64,000 nt of DNA, from contig CM065170.1 in NCBI GenBank assembly GCA_033026295.1, forward strand, positions 16,812,040 through 16,876,039, in the 5' to 3' direction. The first letter of the stretch is position 1, and every line of letters starts with the position of its first letter. The stretch is from Channa striata (Eukaryota; Chordata; Actinopteri; Anabantiformes; Channidae). The notes below the pieces were generated by a model that was not told the DNA's origin, did no database searches, and saw nothing but the letters and a program-made list of their open reading frames with translations. Positions 12,901 through 27,900 of this stretch are shown here, in pieces. The position numbers were made by a program, and so were the translations under genes.

Positions 12901-15900
12901 TTTTCAAATTTCTCATATTTGTGTTTAATATTACTGAAATATAAAATGAAAACAATGTGTTTTAATAGTGGAGCCATGCGACATTAGTGTCTCTAAGCTA
13001 GGTTACATCTATTTTTCTATCATGTACAACTTGGTCTAGCACGGCTAACAGAGAAGAGGGACTGGAATGTTATCACAGTGTAGCACCATTTATGGGTCAC
13101 ACCACACTGCTCAGCACAAACCTGAAACACATACATGCACACCAAAATGACTCACATACACAAATAGCTGCAGTCTTTGCAGTGGCTTAAAATTGAGCAC
13201 ATTAATGTCCTGTGATGGTATTGCAGCTTACTCGCTGGCGGGTGTGTCTTTATTTTTTTTGTATTTTCTGTATAACTCTCCACCTTTCGCCGGTTTTCTA
13301 ACATGTTTGTACAGATATGTGATGGTAACTTTAGGGATTAAATATGGGTTTGGAGGCATTTAGCGAGTCTCACAATGATCTAATCTAGTGATAAAAATTG
13401 TGATTGTCAAAACAATGCTGTGTAAAGGTAAAAACTGTCAGTGTGAAAACATATGGTGTTTTTTTCTTTTTTGCGGGACTCATTACATAAGATTCTTGGC
13501 TGTCGACCACAATACCTGTCCGTCCAACATTCCCCAGCTTTGAGATCATTACCTGAAACTCAGTCACAAATATAATTCTTCCTCCCTCCAGGCACACAAA
13601 CAACAAAAACCACACAAAACAACCACATTGACCCAAAGTGGATGTTCCACTAACACTAAATAATTTTCTATTCACAGGTTAATTTTAAAAGAAGATTTAA
13701 AAAATTGGTTCAAACTGCATGTAGAGTCATGCTCATGCTGACTATTACGTACTGCTGCTGGAATGCTGCACAAAGTAAAATCACTATCAAAGGGTATAAC
13801 AATCATGTCTTTTACAACTCAGGTATTGTACAAGGAACAAGACAATAGGCTTTTACTGGCAGTTATTGTCCAAGGATTACTGAGAAATACACTACTCAAA
13901 TAAATAAAAAGGAACACTTGCTGGATGGGAGATATTCATATTGATATAGACTGGGTAATATGATCCATTATTTGAGGGACAAGATACTTATTAACCCACA
14001 GCGGGCTGAATTCAAAGACACCCCAAAAATCAAAGTGAAAAAAAGGATGTGGCGGTTTAATCTATTTTGCAGCAACTACGAAAGGTACGGAGTGGATTGT
14101 ATGGCCCCCAGACTGTCTGAGATGCAACCTGGCAGTGTCGGATGGACCAAAACATAATGTCCAGAGGTGTATTATTAGATTTAGGTCAGGCAAGAGTCAG
14201 GGCCAGTGGTATCAATTCCTTCATCCTCCAGGAAGTGCCCACATACTCTCGCCACATGAGGCTGGGCATTGTCTTGCACCAAGAGGAACATAGGACCGCT
14301 GCACCAGTGTATAGTCTGACAGTGGGTCCAAGGATTTCATCCCAATACCTAATGGCACTCAAGGTGTCATTGTCTAGCCTGTAGAGGTCTGTGAGTACCT
14401 CCATGGATATCCCCCTCCAGACCATCACTGACCTACCACCAAACCATTCATAACTTTCTTAACGTCTCCTCCAAACTTTTGCGTCTGTCACATGCGCTCA
14501 GGGTGAACCTGTTCTTATCTGTAAAAAGCTCAGGGTGCCTGCCAATTCTATTGTTCTGTGCTGAGAGACACAGCAATCCTTCTGGCAATGGCATGTATTG
14601 ATGTGCCATCCTGGAGGAGTTGCACTGCCTGTGCAACCTCTGTAGGGTCCAGGTATCGCCTCATGCTACCAGTAGCCAAATTAAAAACTAGTAAAAAACA
14701 GTCCAAAAAGATGAGGATGAAAAATGACACTATAAAAAGCCGCCACCTGTGGTCTTCATTATTGCCCCTCCAGTCTACCTATAGTTAAATTCATTAACAC
14801 CAAAACAGCAGAAACTGATTTACAAACCCTTCCCCTATTTAACTGACCAGATCAATATCCCATAAGTTTAATTGACCTTAGGCTACATCCTGATTAAAAA
14901 GTGTTTCTTTTAGACAACTGTATTTGCCTCAACAAAGAAGAATATGGAAAAAATATACTGTATTTGTAACTGCAAGAACATACCTCAAAATAACTATGCC
15001 ACCTGGATCTGGTAGAAAAATCACAAAAGCAAAATATGTCCTTTTGCAGGCTATCGGTAAACATGATAATCAACTGCTGCATGGGGTACATTACCTCTCC
15101 AAAGGCTCCTCGTCCAATCACCTTAAGGATCTCAAAGTCTTCTTTGTGAAGGCGCATCTGTTTCACTTTGGACGTGAAGGGCTTGGCTGTGGAGAAGGAG
15201 GAGGCAGATGTCAGGTTAATTTAAAAAAACAATACCAGCACATATATAATATATATTTACAATTTTTAGATTTAATAGTGCTGTTTCAGGAACTGAAACC
15301 TTAACATCACAACCATTAACTTCTCCAACCTTAAAGCAATCATGATTTTTTGACATGAATCTTTTGAGAAAGACAGAGGGTTTGTGTAGAATCCAGCACA
15401 TAAAGTATTGACTATGCAAAAAAATGGAAGCAAGTAATAAAGAAATAACCAAGTTACTTATGATCTCATTCTGATGTAAGATAAAACTACAGATCACACA
15501 CGATTTTAAAGTTTGTTTGATATTTGAGAGTTGATGCTTGAGAATTATTGGACACACACTAGTTGCTTGGTTGATCTTTCTAGTAACTGTTAATTTCCTG
15601 GAGTAAACACTGACTTTGATTCACAGTTTTGTTTCATGAGAAAAATCAAAAATATTAACATGGGGGCTTTTAATAAAATGACCATGGCCATATGACAGCA
15701 TCGAGATATTGAGATATACAATATACTGCTATGTATGTACAGTTCAGCTATAAAGTATCAGTTTATGTAAAAATACTTGTGCTAGTCATGCGGTAACCCA
15801 CCAAAAGCCCACCATTATTCATAAAAGGCTGCCATGCTATTTTAAATGGATTTCATTAAAGTGTCAGTAACCACCATGACCTCTTTATAGCACATGACAC

Positions 15901-18900
15901 CGGACACAGAGAGGCTAACTGATAAAGCTAGCTATTGTTGCATCTGCTGTTATGGTTGCGGGGGAAAAAAGCCCTTGGCAGGGATCTGCAAGGGTGGCCA
16001 GCTTTCTCTCACAAAGCTCAACAGATTTCATCTATAGCTGACACAGTACGCATTTCCCTCATTTGTGGAGTGCTATTCAACATTTCCTGGTTTACATTAT
16101 CCCAGCATGACAAGGATACCCTGTATTGCCCACAAGTTCACCAAGGTCAGTATACCAAATATCAGTGTTGAACTTAATCATTAATCATTAACATACTTGT
16201 TACTCGTTTCAAGTAACTTGTCACATTACACTAATTACTTTTCAGAATGGTCTGAGTTTGAAAAACAAGTCAATAGTGGGAAGATCATTCATCACATATG
16301 CTGCTGCAAGTTTTGTTAGTTCTTTGTTGCTTGTTGTAGCTGCTATTGATAATTAAATTACAGTTTTAGTTGTTTACCCATTTAGGGGCTACAGCAGGCT
16401 CATCTTAGTTGGGATGTATCTCTGTAAGCTTTACACTGTTGTACTCTTACGTCTTTAAAGAGCTTTTTCAAATCTATCAATATTTGCCAATATTTTCAAT
16501 AATTTTGTTGTGTAAAGTAGTGTATTACTAGTAATGCTACTGGTTATACCAATACAGTGATTTTATTACAATAGAGAAATATCACAGTTACTATTGCAAA
16601 AAATATTTAAACCCGTCTGTAAACAGCATTTTAGTACTGCTTTATAGCTGGTGTAGTCCACTTTTGCATTGTTAGTACGTTTTTCAATAGTTCTTTCAGC
16701 AATGTCACCTCTAATAAATATGCAAGTCTATTGTACTACAGAAACACACATGCAAACGTGTTAAACGTAACCTTTATTTATTTAGATGAAGCACACAGAT
16801 TTCTACTTTCAACATTTCATATGATGTGCACCTTGGAGAGTCGCTGGACGTCTCACAACCTAGGAACACCAAAGGTTACATTTAAAATAAACCCAGCATA
16901 TAAAATGAAACAATACTATTAACTGTCATCCTGACTTGATGATACAAAGCAATATCAGCAATCAGCTGTTCGCTTAGCTTTGATTAGCACACTAATTTTA
17001 CAAACGTTCATCGAAAAACTGACTGATGATGGTTGACCTTTCCATTTTTTTTTTATTCCTTTGTGTTTTTGTATCTGTGTCATATTGCACTTACTCTGCC
17101 AAACTGGTAGTTTGATGTAGGGTTTCAGTGCAAGTTGAGTTTCTTTGCCACTGTGGTGAGTTTGTTTGGCATTCTACAAACAAACATGACTGGAACTGGG
17201 CAGATAATGTTGATTTGGTGTTAACAGATGTTAAACAGCAGAGACCTTTACTGAAATTACAGCGAGGCAGAAAAGACAGCAGACATCCGAAGAGATCAAC
17301 CACACGGAACCTATGCAATACTTACGATGCAGATTCCACACGCAAGTACAAATCAAGCTTAATCCCTTCAGTATTAGTGAAAACCCTGACTAGCATAAAG
17401 TCAAATACGCATTGACAAATACAAATCAATATTTTACTTTTATATACAGTAGCTTTTTTGATTTGTAAATATCAATCTCCATCTACTATACAATATTCTG
17501 TTTTAGTTTTTAGCTGCTGTAGCATTGCGCGTGTATGTTGGAGCTGCCCACCAGCCAAAACCACACAGGTTGCAGTGCCTCAGTGGGTAAATATCATTCT
17601 AAACTAATCTGGCTACCATGACGTTAAAAAATCTCGAGGGTTGATGATAAGGACATATTCCCACTGTGAAACAGGGAATGCCTGCTGAAGTAAAAACAAA
17701 CAGGCCGCTCATAGCTCACAACCTTTAGCTCTCAGTCTCCCTCTCTTTCCCTCCTGATTCCACTGACAGCTGGCTTGGTCCACTATGACTGCAGGTCAGA
17801 GGAAAAGCAGGAACCAGTGCCATTTCCTGGCATACATTACTGTAGACCAAAAATGACACAAGCCATCATGCTGAGTAAGGCGGATGTGGGAAACATGATT
17901 AGTCATACTATTAATTTCTGTGCAGACCAGGTAAAAAACAATTACCCATAAATATTCAAGTTAAGTCTAGCAGTTTATGAGCACTGTTTTGTTTGGTGCC
18001 AACTGCTGGCTAGTGATAAAAAATGTCACCAAAAATCCAAAACCTGATGATAAGTTTGTGACAAACAACTGATCTGGTATTCTTGAAAATCCTGGATTGC
18101 TATTCTTCATGCACTGTCTAATTGCCTTACAGCATGAGATTAATAGATGACATGCTGACCTATGGAGGAAAATATCTTTAAGTCTATAAAGCAACATTTT
18201 TCTCAGTACATCTGAAAGTCAACAAACTGTAGTTGGATCAGATAATCCCTTTATGTTTTCTATTAATCACAAATCTACCCCACACAACTGCCAAAGGGTT
18301 AGGGTATGTTTGACGCAGACAAACTTAAAACTATATTAAACTTTCCTCCAATTTAGGTCAAGGCTAGTCATAATTTCTCATCATCCTTTCCACTTCTTTT
18401 CAACTCTCTCTCTGCCAGAACAACCAGACACAGCAGGTTTGCCAGACTGAAGACAACATCTAGATCCCTTTGGATTCATATTAAGCCATGTCTATTAAAT
18501 ACACACAATTTTGCCTCAGTAGCAAACGATTAGGCGAGACATTAAAGCTGTTTACCATGGCTTTATTTTCAGTGTTTAAGCACAAAACAGAAACCTCTTC
18601 AGTTTAATTTTAGCTTTAGTGTGACTAAAGATTTGGTCAAGTGCAAATTTTTCAGAAAAGGGTTTTTACATTTTTTCAGTTAAAGTACACAAAAGCAGTA
18701 GGGGTGTACCAGTTGAAAGAGAAAGCAAGACTAAAATCATGACAAAAACATCTCATGTTTTGGGATGACTGACAAAGTCTACAGCACCCACTTTCTAAAA
18801 TTTGACACCGTAATGCAGAACTCAAATATTTATTTCCTTAAAAGCATGACTTTTTGTGCAGGCTTTATGTTAAGAAAAACAGTGTCCACACAGAAGACAT

Positions 18901-21900
18901 AGCATGATTTGCCTATTAGCTGTTGCCCCTCCCCCATTAGCTGCATACTGTCACATGACATGTCTTTCATCTCTGATGCTGGAGCCCATGGACTGTCCAC
19001 AATAAATCATAAATCACACATGGCTGGTTCCCTATAAATCTAAATTAATGACTATGCCTTACTCTGGCCTTGGTAGAAGTTGCTACAAGTACACCAGCCA
19101 AAAATATACTACTGCTAGACGGGAGAAATTGGCCGTCACTCCACCAGCAGGTGGTTTATAATAGCAAATGGCAGCGATTAACTTGTTTTTCTGTCCTGTA
19201 ATTTATAAATGGAATTCATTTGTGTGGGTGTATTTTGGAAAGAGCATCCCATATAAATGCTGACCCCATTTTGCAGAGTCAACATATAAAACAATTAAAA
19301 GTCAGACAACAACTCCCTGTAGTTGCTAAGCTAACCACATTTAATTAAGGATCAATGTGTCTTTGTTTGTCCTGTAGCTGTGATGGACTCATACCAACAT
19401 GCTTTTACAACTGAAAAAAATACCATATATTTTTACTCATAAATATATATGTAAAATATATATGTCGACCTAAACATGGCAACAGTTGCTATGACAAGGT
19501 GTGGTAGAAAGAGCAATGCTTGAGAAGGTGGCTATCCAAACTTTAACATGACTGGAGCTCTTTGTTTTCATAGTGTTTTGCAATGTGAGACACATCTGAG
19601 CCAAGATTGGAAAAAGATGACATGCCAGTCACATTAATGTAATCCATCCTTTGCGGGGAAGACATCAATCCACATATACACATTGTGAGTTCACATAAAC
19701 ACAAAATGACAGGGGGATTGACATGCACGTGCAGAGTGCACTATGAAAAATACATAGACATGTTAAGTACTAAGCCTTAGGATGCAGAAAAACTGGAAAA
19801 ACATGAGTGACGCAAGCTAATCCACACAGCTAGACTGGTTTAGTCCAAAAACACTACGAACTTATCAGGCTCATCTTGCTCCATACCGACAAAAAGTCAG
19901 AGCCATTTTTGTGTAAAACTTGGTAACAACAGGCAAGTGTGTCACTTAGCAGCTGGCCCACAAATGATATGCTCTGTACTCACAACAGGGTTAAAATGGT
20001 TCTCCTCCATGCTACGACTTAAGAGTGTGTTTATATGAAATCTGTCAGTATGTGACTGAACAGCATTCTCAGTGAGGACCAAAGAATTTTTTTAACAAAG
20101 TGTGGACATTTTTGTAAAGTGAGAACATTTTGGCTGAACCTCACAACGCTAAAAAAAGGGATTTTTGAAGGTCAAGACTGGGTTTAGGGTCGGGGTTAGA
20201 ACAAGGGTCTTGGTTAGGGAAGGGGGCTAGGGATTTCATTATGTCAATGAGTGCCCTCCCCAATAAATACTGTAAAAATGTGTGTATGTGCGCACGGGTA
20301 AACGCGTGCATGTATGATGTCTGTTTAACATGGATGTAACCGTTGATGATTCACGCCTCGGTGTGACTACATTTATTTTGTAAGAAAAGTAGTTATATAA
20401 CTTACATATAATCCATAACAGTTTATGTGTAAACATATAAAGGATTGAGATAATCTTAAACTTTATCTCCACCACTTCTGAGTACCTTTTTTGAATTAGT
20501 ACACATATTAATATAAACATAAATTAGCAAAAAAACTAACAAGAACTAAAATGTTTTATATATTGCACTATACTGCCCACATGCTGACAGTAAAGAACCT
20601 TGTTCAGCTATGTCAGTGTCCTTTAGGGGTTAATGGCACACCCTCTGCTTCAGTCAATAATTCAAGAAAACAAACATGTACAATCGCACCTACAATCAAA
20701 TGCTTTCCCTAAGCCCTAGAGCTGAAAAGTCAAGGTATCCAGCGTAGGATTCAAACATTTTATAAGGGTTTTTTTTTCTCAAAAGTGGAAAAATTGTGCC
20801 TCTGTCTTTGTAATTAACACAGGATGTGTTTAAATGTAACTTTTCTAAATTAACGTGGCCCTGTGCATATTATATATTCATGGAGGAACTGCCTGTGTGT
20901 GGTTAAGAGCTAAACATAGATTGTGAAGCTCCACATATTGTCAGTGTATTTCTTTCAGTCTCAGGCACTATCAAAAAAGTGTGCCAACTGGGGTGGACAA
21001 GTTTTTAGGTATACCTTAAGCATGAAATAGTACAAACAGACTTTTTTTTTTTCCAATAAATGCATAACTCCAAACCTACTGATACTGAGGCTGCTGATGG
21101 CTATAAAGCAGGGAATACAAACTGAATAAATAGACACTTTCACAACAGTTCTGGGCTAAATGTCAGGAATTGAAGAATGACAGGACAATTGTGAGTTAAA
21201 AACAATGAGAGAAGAATGAGAAATTGAGACAGAACTGGCAAAAATGTAAAAAGTACAGTCAGCTGGGAGATAGTGAGACTGCGCAGAACTGAAAAAAAGC
21301 AAGAGAGAATATAAAGAAAGAGCGGAGGCAGATTTTCAGGCCCAGTCAGCAGATGAGCCAGTGACTGTAAGTGTCCAACACTTACACCCGCACCTCGCTG
21401 CAACCCTATCCCCAATTCCAGAATGGGATGGGGGTGACATCTGGAAGCCATAACAGGGATTATTTACAACCACAGTGAGGTAATGACACAAAAATGCAAG
21501 AGAGTCAGAGGAGAAGAAAAGATGCAGACAGAGGCTCTGAAATGAATAAGAAGAATGGCAGAAAGGAGAGGAAGAGACCCGTGAATGGCCTTTCCTTCCA
21601 TCTGACCGTGGAGGACCACTGGTGGGGGTGTAAACTATCAAACCCCATAGTTGGGCTGGCAATTTTCAAGAAAGCAGAGGAAAAAAAGAAAAAAAAAAGG
21701 ATCAATGTCAGTCCTGAATATTACCTCTGCTACAGTATATGCTAGTTTGCCTGGATCATAGATGATAAGTCATTACTCACTGAATTTTTTTCTGAGTTAA
21801 TGATTGCAATAAATTCAAATTTTGAAAAGAAAATGTGCATTCCTTAATTTTTTTGTAAACTGAATTCAATACAAGCCTTCAGTTTCCAGAGGTCACATAG

Positions 21901-24900
21901 CCGAAGGCTTTCCTAAATTTTACTGTTTGCGACATTACTTTCTGAGTCAAAATGGCTAAATATGTGACATTTCAGTGTCACTGTGTCAGCTGAAACCCTA
22001 AAGCAACTCAAGTTCAGCTTTTTTAGCAGATCATTTATTTTTCTGTGATACTGAAGCTTGACCCAGAATTAAACCTCCTCTCATCCTTATATCATTCCTG
22101 ACACAAAGTGCAATTGGCTGCTGATGAACAAGCAAAAGACAAGCATATTTGATTATGACTTTTTGAAGCACTCAGATCACGGCTGTGTTAAACTAATTAA
22201 AACACAACAAACAGTAAAAGTAAAACTACTTAGAGTGAATGCTTGATTCTTCATCTGATAGCTCTCTTATTGTGAACACTTTAAACACTATTTCAAACTC
22301 GTCTTTTTTTCTATAAATTCATGTCTGTGGTCTAGAAATTACAGCTCCCATTACAAACTTACTTCCTGGTTAAATAACAGAATAAATGCAACCAGGTGAT
22401 GGCTGAACAAATATCACAGCAAGGTCATCAAAGGAAAAACTGAGGCAGTGTGATTCTAATAACAGCATTTAAAAGGCAGAGGGATTCATTGCCAGAGGCA
22501 CTTCAAAACACAAGCCTTTAAAGTAATTCAACTGCAAGTAGCTTACAAACATCCAGTAAATTACCTAAGTTACAGATGGAAATAGAAGCAGGTCCCTTTA
22601 TGCCATAGACAGAGGTCCTACCAACAGTTGAGTGGTCGGAGGAATAAACAACCCAATAACGGGCTTCTCCAAGTCTCCCTCTCCCTCTCTCTTATATGAC
22701 ACATGCACATCTGTCTGAACCCACTGGCAACACCAGGGGGACTGACAGCACCACAAACCCATATTATGCCACGTATGATGCTTGTTACCTATAAGAGAAC
22801 TGGGGGTTCTCTATTATGATGAGCTTTGGAAATTTATGAGGGGCATACTGGGAAACACTTGCATAGCACATAACCCTGCCTCAGAGCATTAAATTGCATT
22901 TAATGCTAGGCTGTGCACGAGCGACACCAGAATTCCCAAATCTGTCTGCAGTAACCATCTCTACCACTCTCATCAACCACAGCCAACATGAAGTCCCCCC
23001 TCTGTCATTTTCCATTCTCTGCCATAGCCAATAATTTCTCTTTAAATTCCTTAATTTCTTTTCCCACAATTTCGCTAGTTCCTCATGAATTTTCTTGGAC
23101 AACCACTTGCCCCTTCTTTCTCACACTCTGCATGGAACTTTGTCTTCTGCCTCAGTGAGTCTTTCTTGTCATGTCACACTAATAAGAGGGCAGGAATGGT
23201 CATGAGCCTCAAACTAAACAATCTGTGCCCCTTGGCATTAAAACACACAAACAGGATGTTCCCAAAATATTAAGAAACCACAAACACCAAAGAAAAGGAG
23301 GGAGGCAGGGCTTGACAAAACAATAGATCAGATCTGGTATGTGTTACAGACTGCTGCAGTGAGTATACACCCAGGCAAGCAACATGAGAAAAATTGCCTT
23401 GGAACGTCTGTACAGGAAGTGTCCCCACTGCTTCAAAGAAACCTCCAAGATTACACATCGACCTGTTGAATTCACACTGCAAACAAGTTGATTTACACAG
23501 TTGTGTGTCAAGCCTCTCGATAACATCAGATAAAGAGCGATTATGAAAAAGTCTGCTAGGCCATGTTACCCAGCTTGGCTAGGCTTCCTAACTGTCTGCT
23601 ACTCTAGTGGTGGAGGCACCAGGTGCTACATTTTTCCTCTGCTGGGAACTGATAACAGAACGATGCCTGTGATAAATAGGATGTTGGAATGAAAAAAGAG
23701 TGGAGCACTATTTAAAAAACATACAGATAATATTCAAGGAAATTAAATGACTTACATTACATTACTACTTGAATCTCATGTCATCATCTAGGACATTGTG
23801 TATTTACATAAAGATATGTAGGTGTAGGATCCTGAAAGGCTGTGTTTTTGAAAAAAAGTGTGTTTATTACATGAAGGGCATTTATTTAAATAACTGGTGG
23901 CAGACAGATGGATAACCATGTGCCATTAAGCATCCATTGGTAGTCATATAGATAGTCTAAATGTAGTATAGTTTAAATGTTTAGACATTTGATAGTAAGA
24001 GCAATTATGATCTAAAATGATCCATTTACAAGTAATCCAAATGCAATAAACTATTTTTTAAAAACAGCCCTGATTGGTAATCAAGAAATATACTTATATA
24101 TATTATACTATATAGTATAATTTACCAGTTTAAAATTTTGACAGTTAACTCCTCCAGTTTGAAAGGAGGTGCAGGCTGTAGTGGTGGCCACCAGAGAAAC
24201 AGACACTGACAGCTGTATGAATCTTTAGCTTTTACTGCCAGCAAAAGGTTGTTGAGACTGAGGAACAAATGACTTTAAGGCAACTTCTGAATGCTTCCAC
24301 GAATCCAAAGCTCCCACATTATTGTGAAAGGAAAATCACTACAGGGTGATTACAAGAGCCAGAGCTAGGAATAGCGGGCATGTGCAGAAGGAATGTTCAG
24401 CAACCCAGACAATATTTTCCAACACTGAGTGAGTAAAACTCCCAAGTTGGCGCAGCGCACATACAAGAATGCAACCATACTGTGGCACCTCGTCAAGTTC
24501 CAGCAGCACCTTGTAAATTTCTAGATCGGTCAAATTAAAGTCACCAATCACTTAAACAAATGTAAGGCTTTACTGCCGGTAGTGTTCAAGCACAAACTTG
24601 TCACAACATCCTGACAGATATTACAGCACAAGTTTCCTATTGCCTTTCTGGGCTTATTCTCTCACTGACTTTTTTTCTCTGGATGTCTGCAGCTTGTGGA
24701 AAATGAGGGGGTTGTTACCAAGCTACGCTCTTCTGTGGCTTGACTGGTACAGCCCAGCACTAACATTGCGCCATTTAAGGGTTTGATTCCCATTGGGACC
24801 ACCCATACTATAAATGGATCCACCTAAATAGATGAAAGCATCCACTAAGCATTTGTTAAAAGCTTTATAACAAGGGGAGGAATTAACAATAATATGGAAA

Positions 24901-27900
24901 TTTTGATGGTAATAACACCAGATGGTGAGGGTCTCAGGTGAAAGAGATGGTGAAAGATAAAAGCTGGAGAGCTGGAAATCAAAAGAAAAATGACAGAGGG
25001 GGATGAAAGAAGGATAGGAAGATGACAGGGGAGGTGGTAAGAAAAGAAGGGCAGCGCAGCAAAAAAGGGGTGGAGTGGAAAGAGAGATATTTTAGAAAAC
25101 ACTGAGATGTGTGTGACAGTAAAGTGACACTGCCTACTTATACACACATGGAAAGGTAAACTACACAGACACATGCACATCACGCCCCACCCACCACCCC
25201 ACCACTAGAGGAAACAACCAGAGACCACAGATGATCCAGGTCTTTTCAATTCAACATGAAGATGTGTTCAACTGTCATTATACATGCCATTAGCGAGGTA
25301 ACGGAAGATCCATTTCATTCTCTGGAAACCTGCCCAGCTAGGTACACTCAAGAAAAAGCCAACAGGAAGGGCTTGAGGCTACAACAAACACTGAGGTGAC
25401 AATGACAAACAGATAACAGGCCATGACTATACATTTTCTTTGTGAGCTTCTTAAGCTGAATTGTTGTTGTTTTGGTTTTTAATAAACAGCATTACAGAAT
25501 GAAACATTAAAGCATTTAATAACAAAAGTTCCCTGATGAGTCTGATACACCTAAATTAAGCAACGATTATAGTTTGAGTGCAAAAACATGCAGCTTCATA
25601 TTTTGAAATGGCAAAAATGTTTTTCTGGCCAAAAAAAAACTTTTATGCACAATGACCGTTTTTGTTGCTTTTCATGATGATAGAACATTTTGTTAGGTTT
25701 AGAGTTAAACTTATATCCCTCTACGTGCAATCAGTGTAATGCAAACGTAACCCTAAACCTAACATAATACTCCTACACATTCAACTGGTACAAATGCTCT
25801 TTCAGCACCATAAGTATTAAAAATGGTCAAGTTTTAATACAATGACATCAATTAGTAAAGTAAATTTACTTTCATAGAGGTAACAGAAGGTAAGCAGTAT
25901 TAGCAGCTAATTTAATATCAAAATGCCATTAGTTAAGTGCCACAAAACTCCTTCCAGTTACCAAAGCCATGTGAAATTTTATCCATACTTGTTATAGTTT
26001 GTATCACTGACTCTAATACATCAGTTAATAATATATTTATATTGATATGTCATCAGTTGAACATTGTTATCATTACAGGTACAGATGTTTTTATTGTCCT
26101 ATTTGCATAGCAGTTCCATTTAGATATCAAGGATACAAATATGGTATAAGGTAGCAAATGAAGCTAAAATCACTATCCCCACGCAGTAGGTTGCCTCTCC
26201 GTTCACAAAATAATAATGGCTACACAGTGAAGTTACACTGAAATCTAAAGAAAACCACAAAATTACAACTTTCTCCTCCAAAAATAAATGGAGGGGACAG
26301 AAGTGTTAAACTATATATATATACACAAATCCACCTCTACTGCAGAATGCAAAACAGTCACCATCTAGGCCACAACTAGCCCCTGCTGTTAAACAAAAAA
26401 AAAAGGAAGGACTAGCTTGTCTCGTAATTATTATCTCCAGCAGAAAGGTGTCAATGCTGGGACTTGTACAAGCATCCTGAAAGAATGCATCTGGCACTGG
26501 CTGGGCGTGTTAGGATGTGCCGCCTGTTCAGAGGAGAAGGAGGGTACATGTGACCACTACACAAAATGATTTCTATTTCAAAACGATTATACATGCTGAT
26601 AACACCAGGTCACACAGCTAATAAACAGGCCTGAGCCTTCTAAATATAAACCAATGCTTTTTACAAATTTTTCTCTTTCTACACAAGTAGTGGTAGTAAA
26701 CTTAGAAAGCTACAACCAAAAAAAAAAAAAAACTAAAAACTACACGAACAAAATCAACTTAACAGCACAGAATGAACAAAAGGAATTGTTATCCGTTTAT
26801 AAATTGACAAAGTACTGGCAGAGCAATTTCAGGAACCATCCAAGAATTAACCAGACAGGAAAAACTCCAGCCTTATCCATTTAGGACTTGATGATGAGCT
26901 CAAGCCCAACGATGTAAGCTACGAGAACAAACAGTGGCCATGCAGACACCTAGATAATAGTTACCAGGCTAATGACCTCACTGATAAGCAGATTGAGTCA
27001 GTGTGGGAAGCTACAACAGCACAGGCCCTTGTTTTGACGAGGACGTGAGACATCTAGGTGATCACAGACACCGACTCTCTCAACGGGCTGATAAACCACA
27101 GGCTGCACTTTGTCTGCTTCCACTATAGTGTGCCACACTTGTTACAGAGTGGCACAAGAATCCAGGGCTTCTGCTGCAGTGTTAACACACATTTAAGCCC
27201 TACCTGTGAGCTCCTGACAATGTCAGGAGAAATCAGCCTTGGACATTGTCCAGAGTTGCACTTCATGTAACACACAGCAGGAGATCGCTCAAGTGAGAAG
27301 CGTCACCACGGGAGAAACACTGCTTGATTTCAGTGTGCACTCAACGCGTACAGGAGGTTTTACCACTTGACTACAAGGGTAGTCGAGTGACAGCGATGTT
27401 ATCAACATGCCCATTTGTCTGCTTCTAAACTCCTGACAATTTGGGACAGAACAGTTTGCTGCACACACAAAATACAAACACTGCTACAGGGGGCTCGCAA
27501 GATTAAGTCCAGATAAGGTTGGGAGCGTCTGACTCTGACATTTGCATTCTCACATAACCCCCCTCCAGACAAAGTTAGTAAAAAGTCAAATTCCACCGCA
27601 TTTGTGAAAGGGGCTTTAGTCTCCATACCTGTGACTTCAGCACGCAGGTCAAGCCACTTCCACAAATTCTCAATAACTTCTTTAGAAAAGGCTTTCAGGT
27701 TGGATGAATCAGTACGTGGTTAACAGACTCAATTTCTGCTTTAAAGCCACTAATCCTGAATAATTCAGGTTGGCTAAGAGAAAACAAAAAGCAATATGCC
27801 ATTTCCAGACCTTGGGAATAATTTTACAGTAAATAAAAATGTCCTACTGAAAATTACAACAATTCATTTCAACAGTTATTTGGTGGACGCTTTTATATAA

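Larger units (their letters stand above)
9257..15094 (-). other. cdc42bpa: cdc42bpa intron 2
   Basis: This intron of 5,838 bp contains a (GT)n/TATG tract at 9905-9966, a nonautonomous DNA-transposon-like repeat at about 12110-12716 and a deleted Tc1 element at 13890-14920. Short open frames elsewhere lack splice context or family similarity. Confidence 0.85.
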
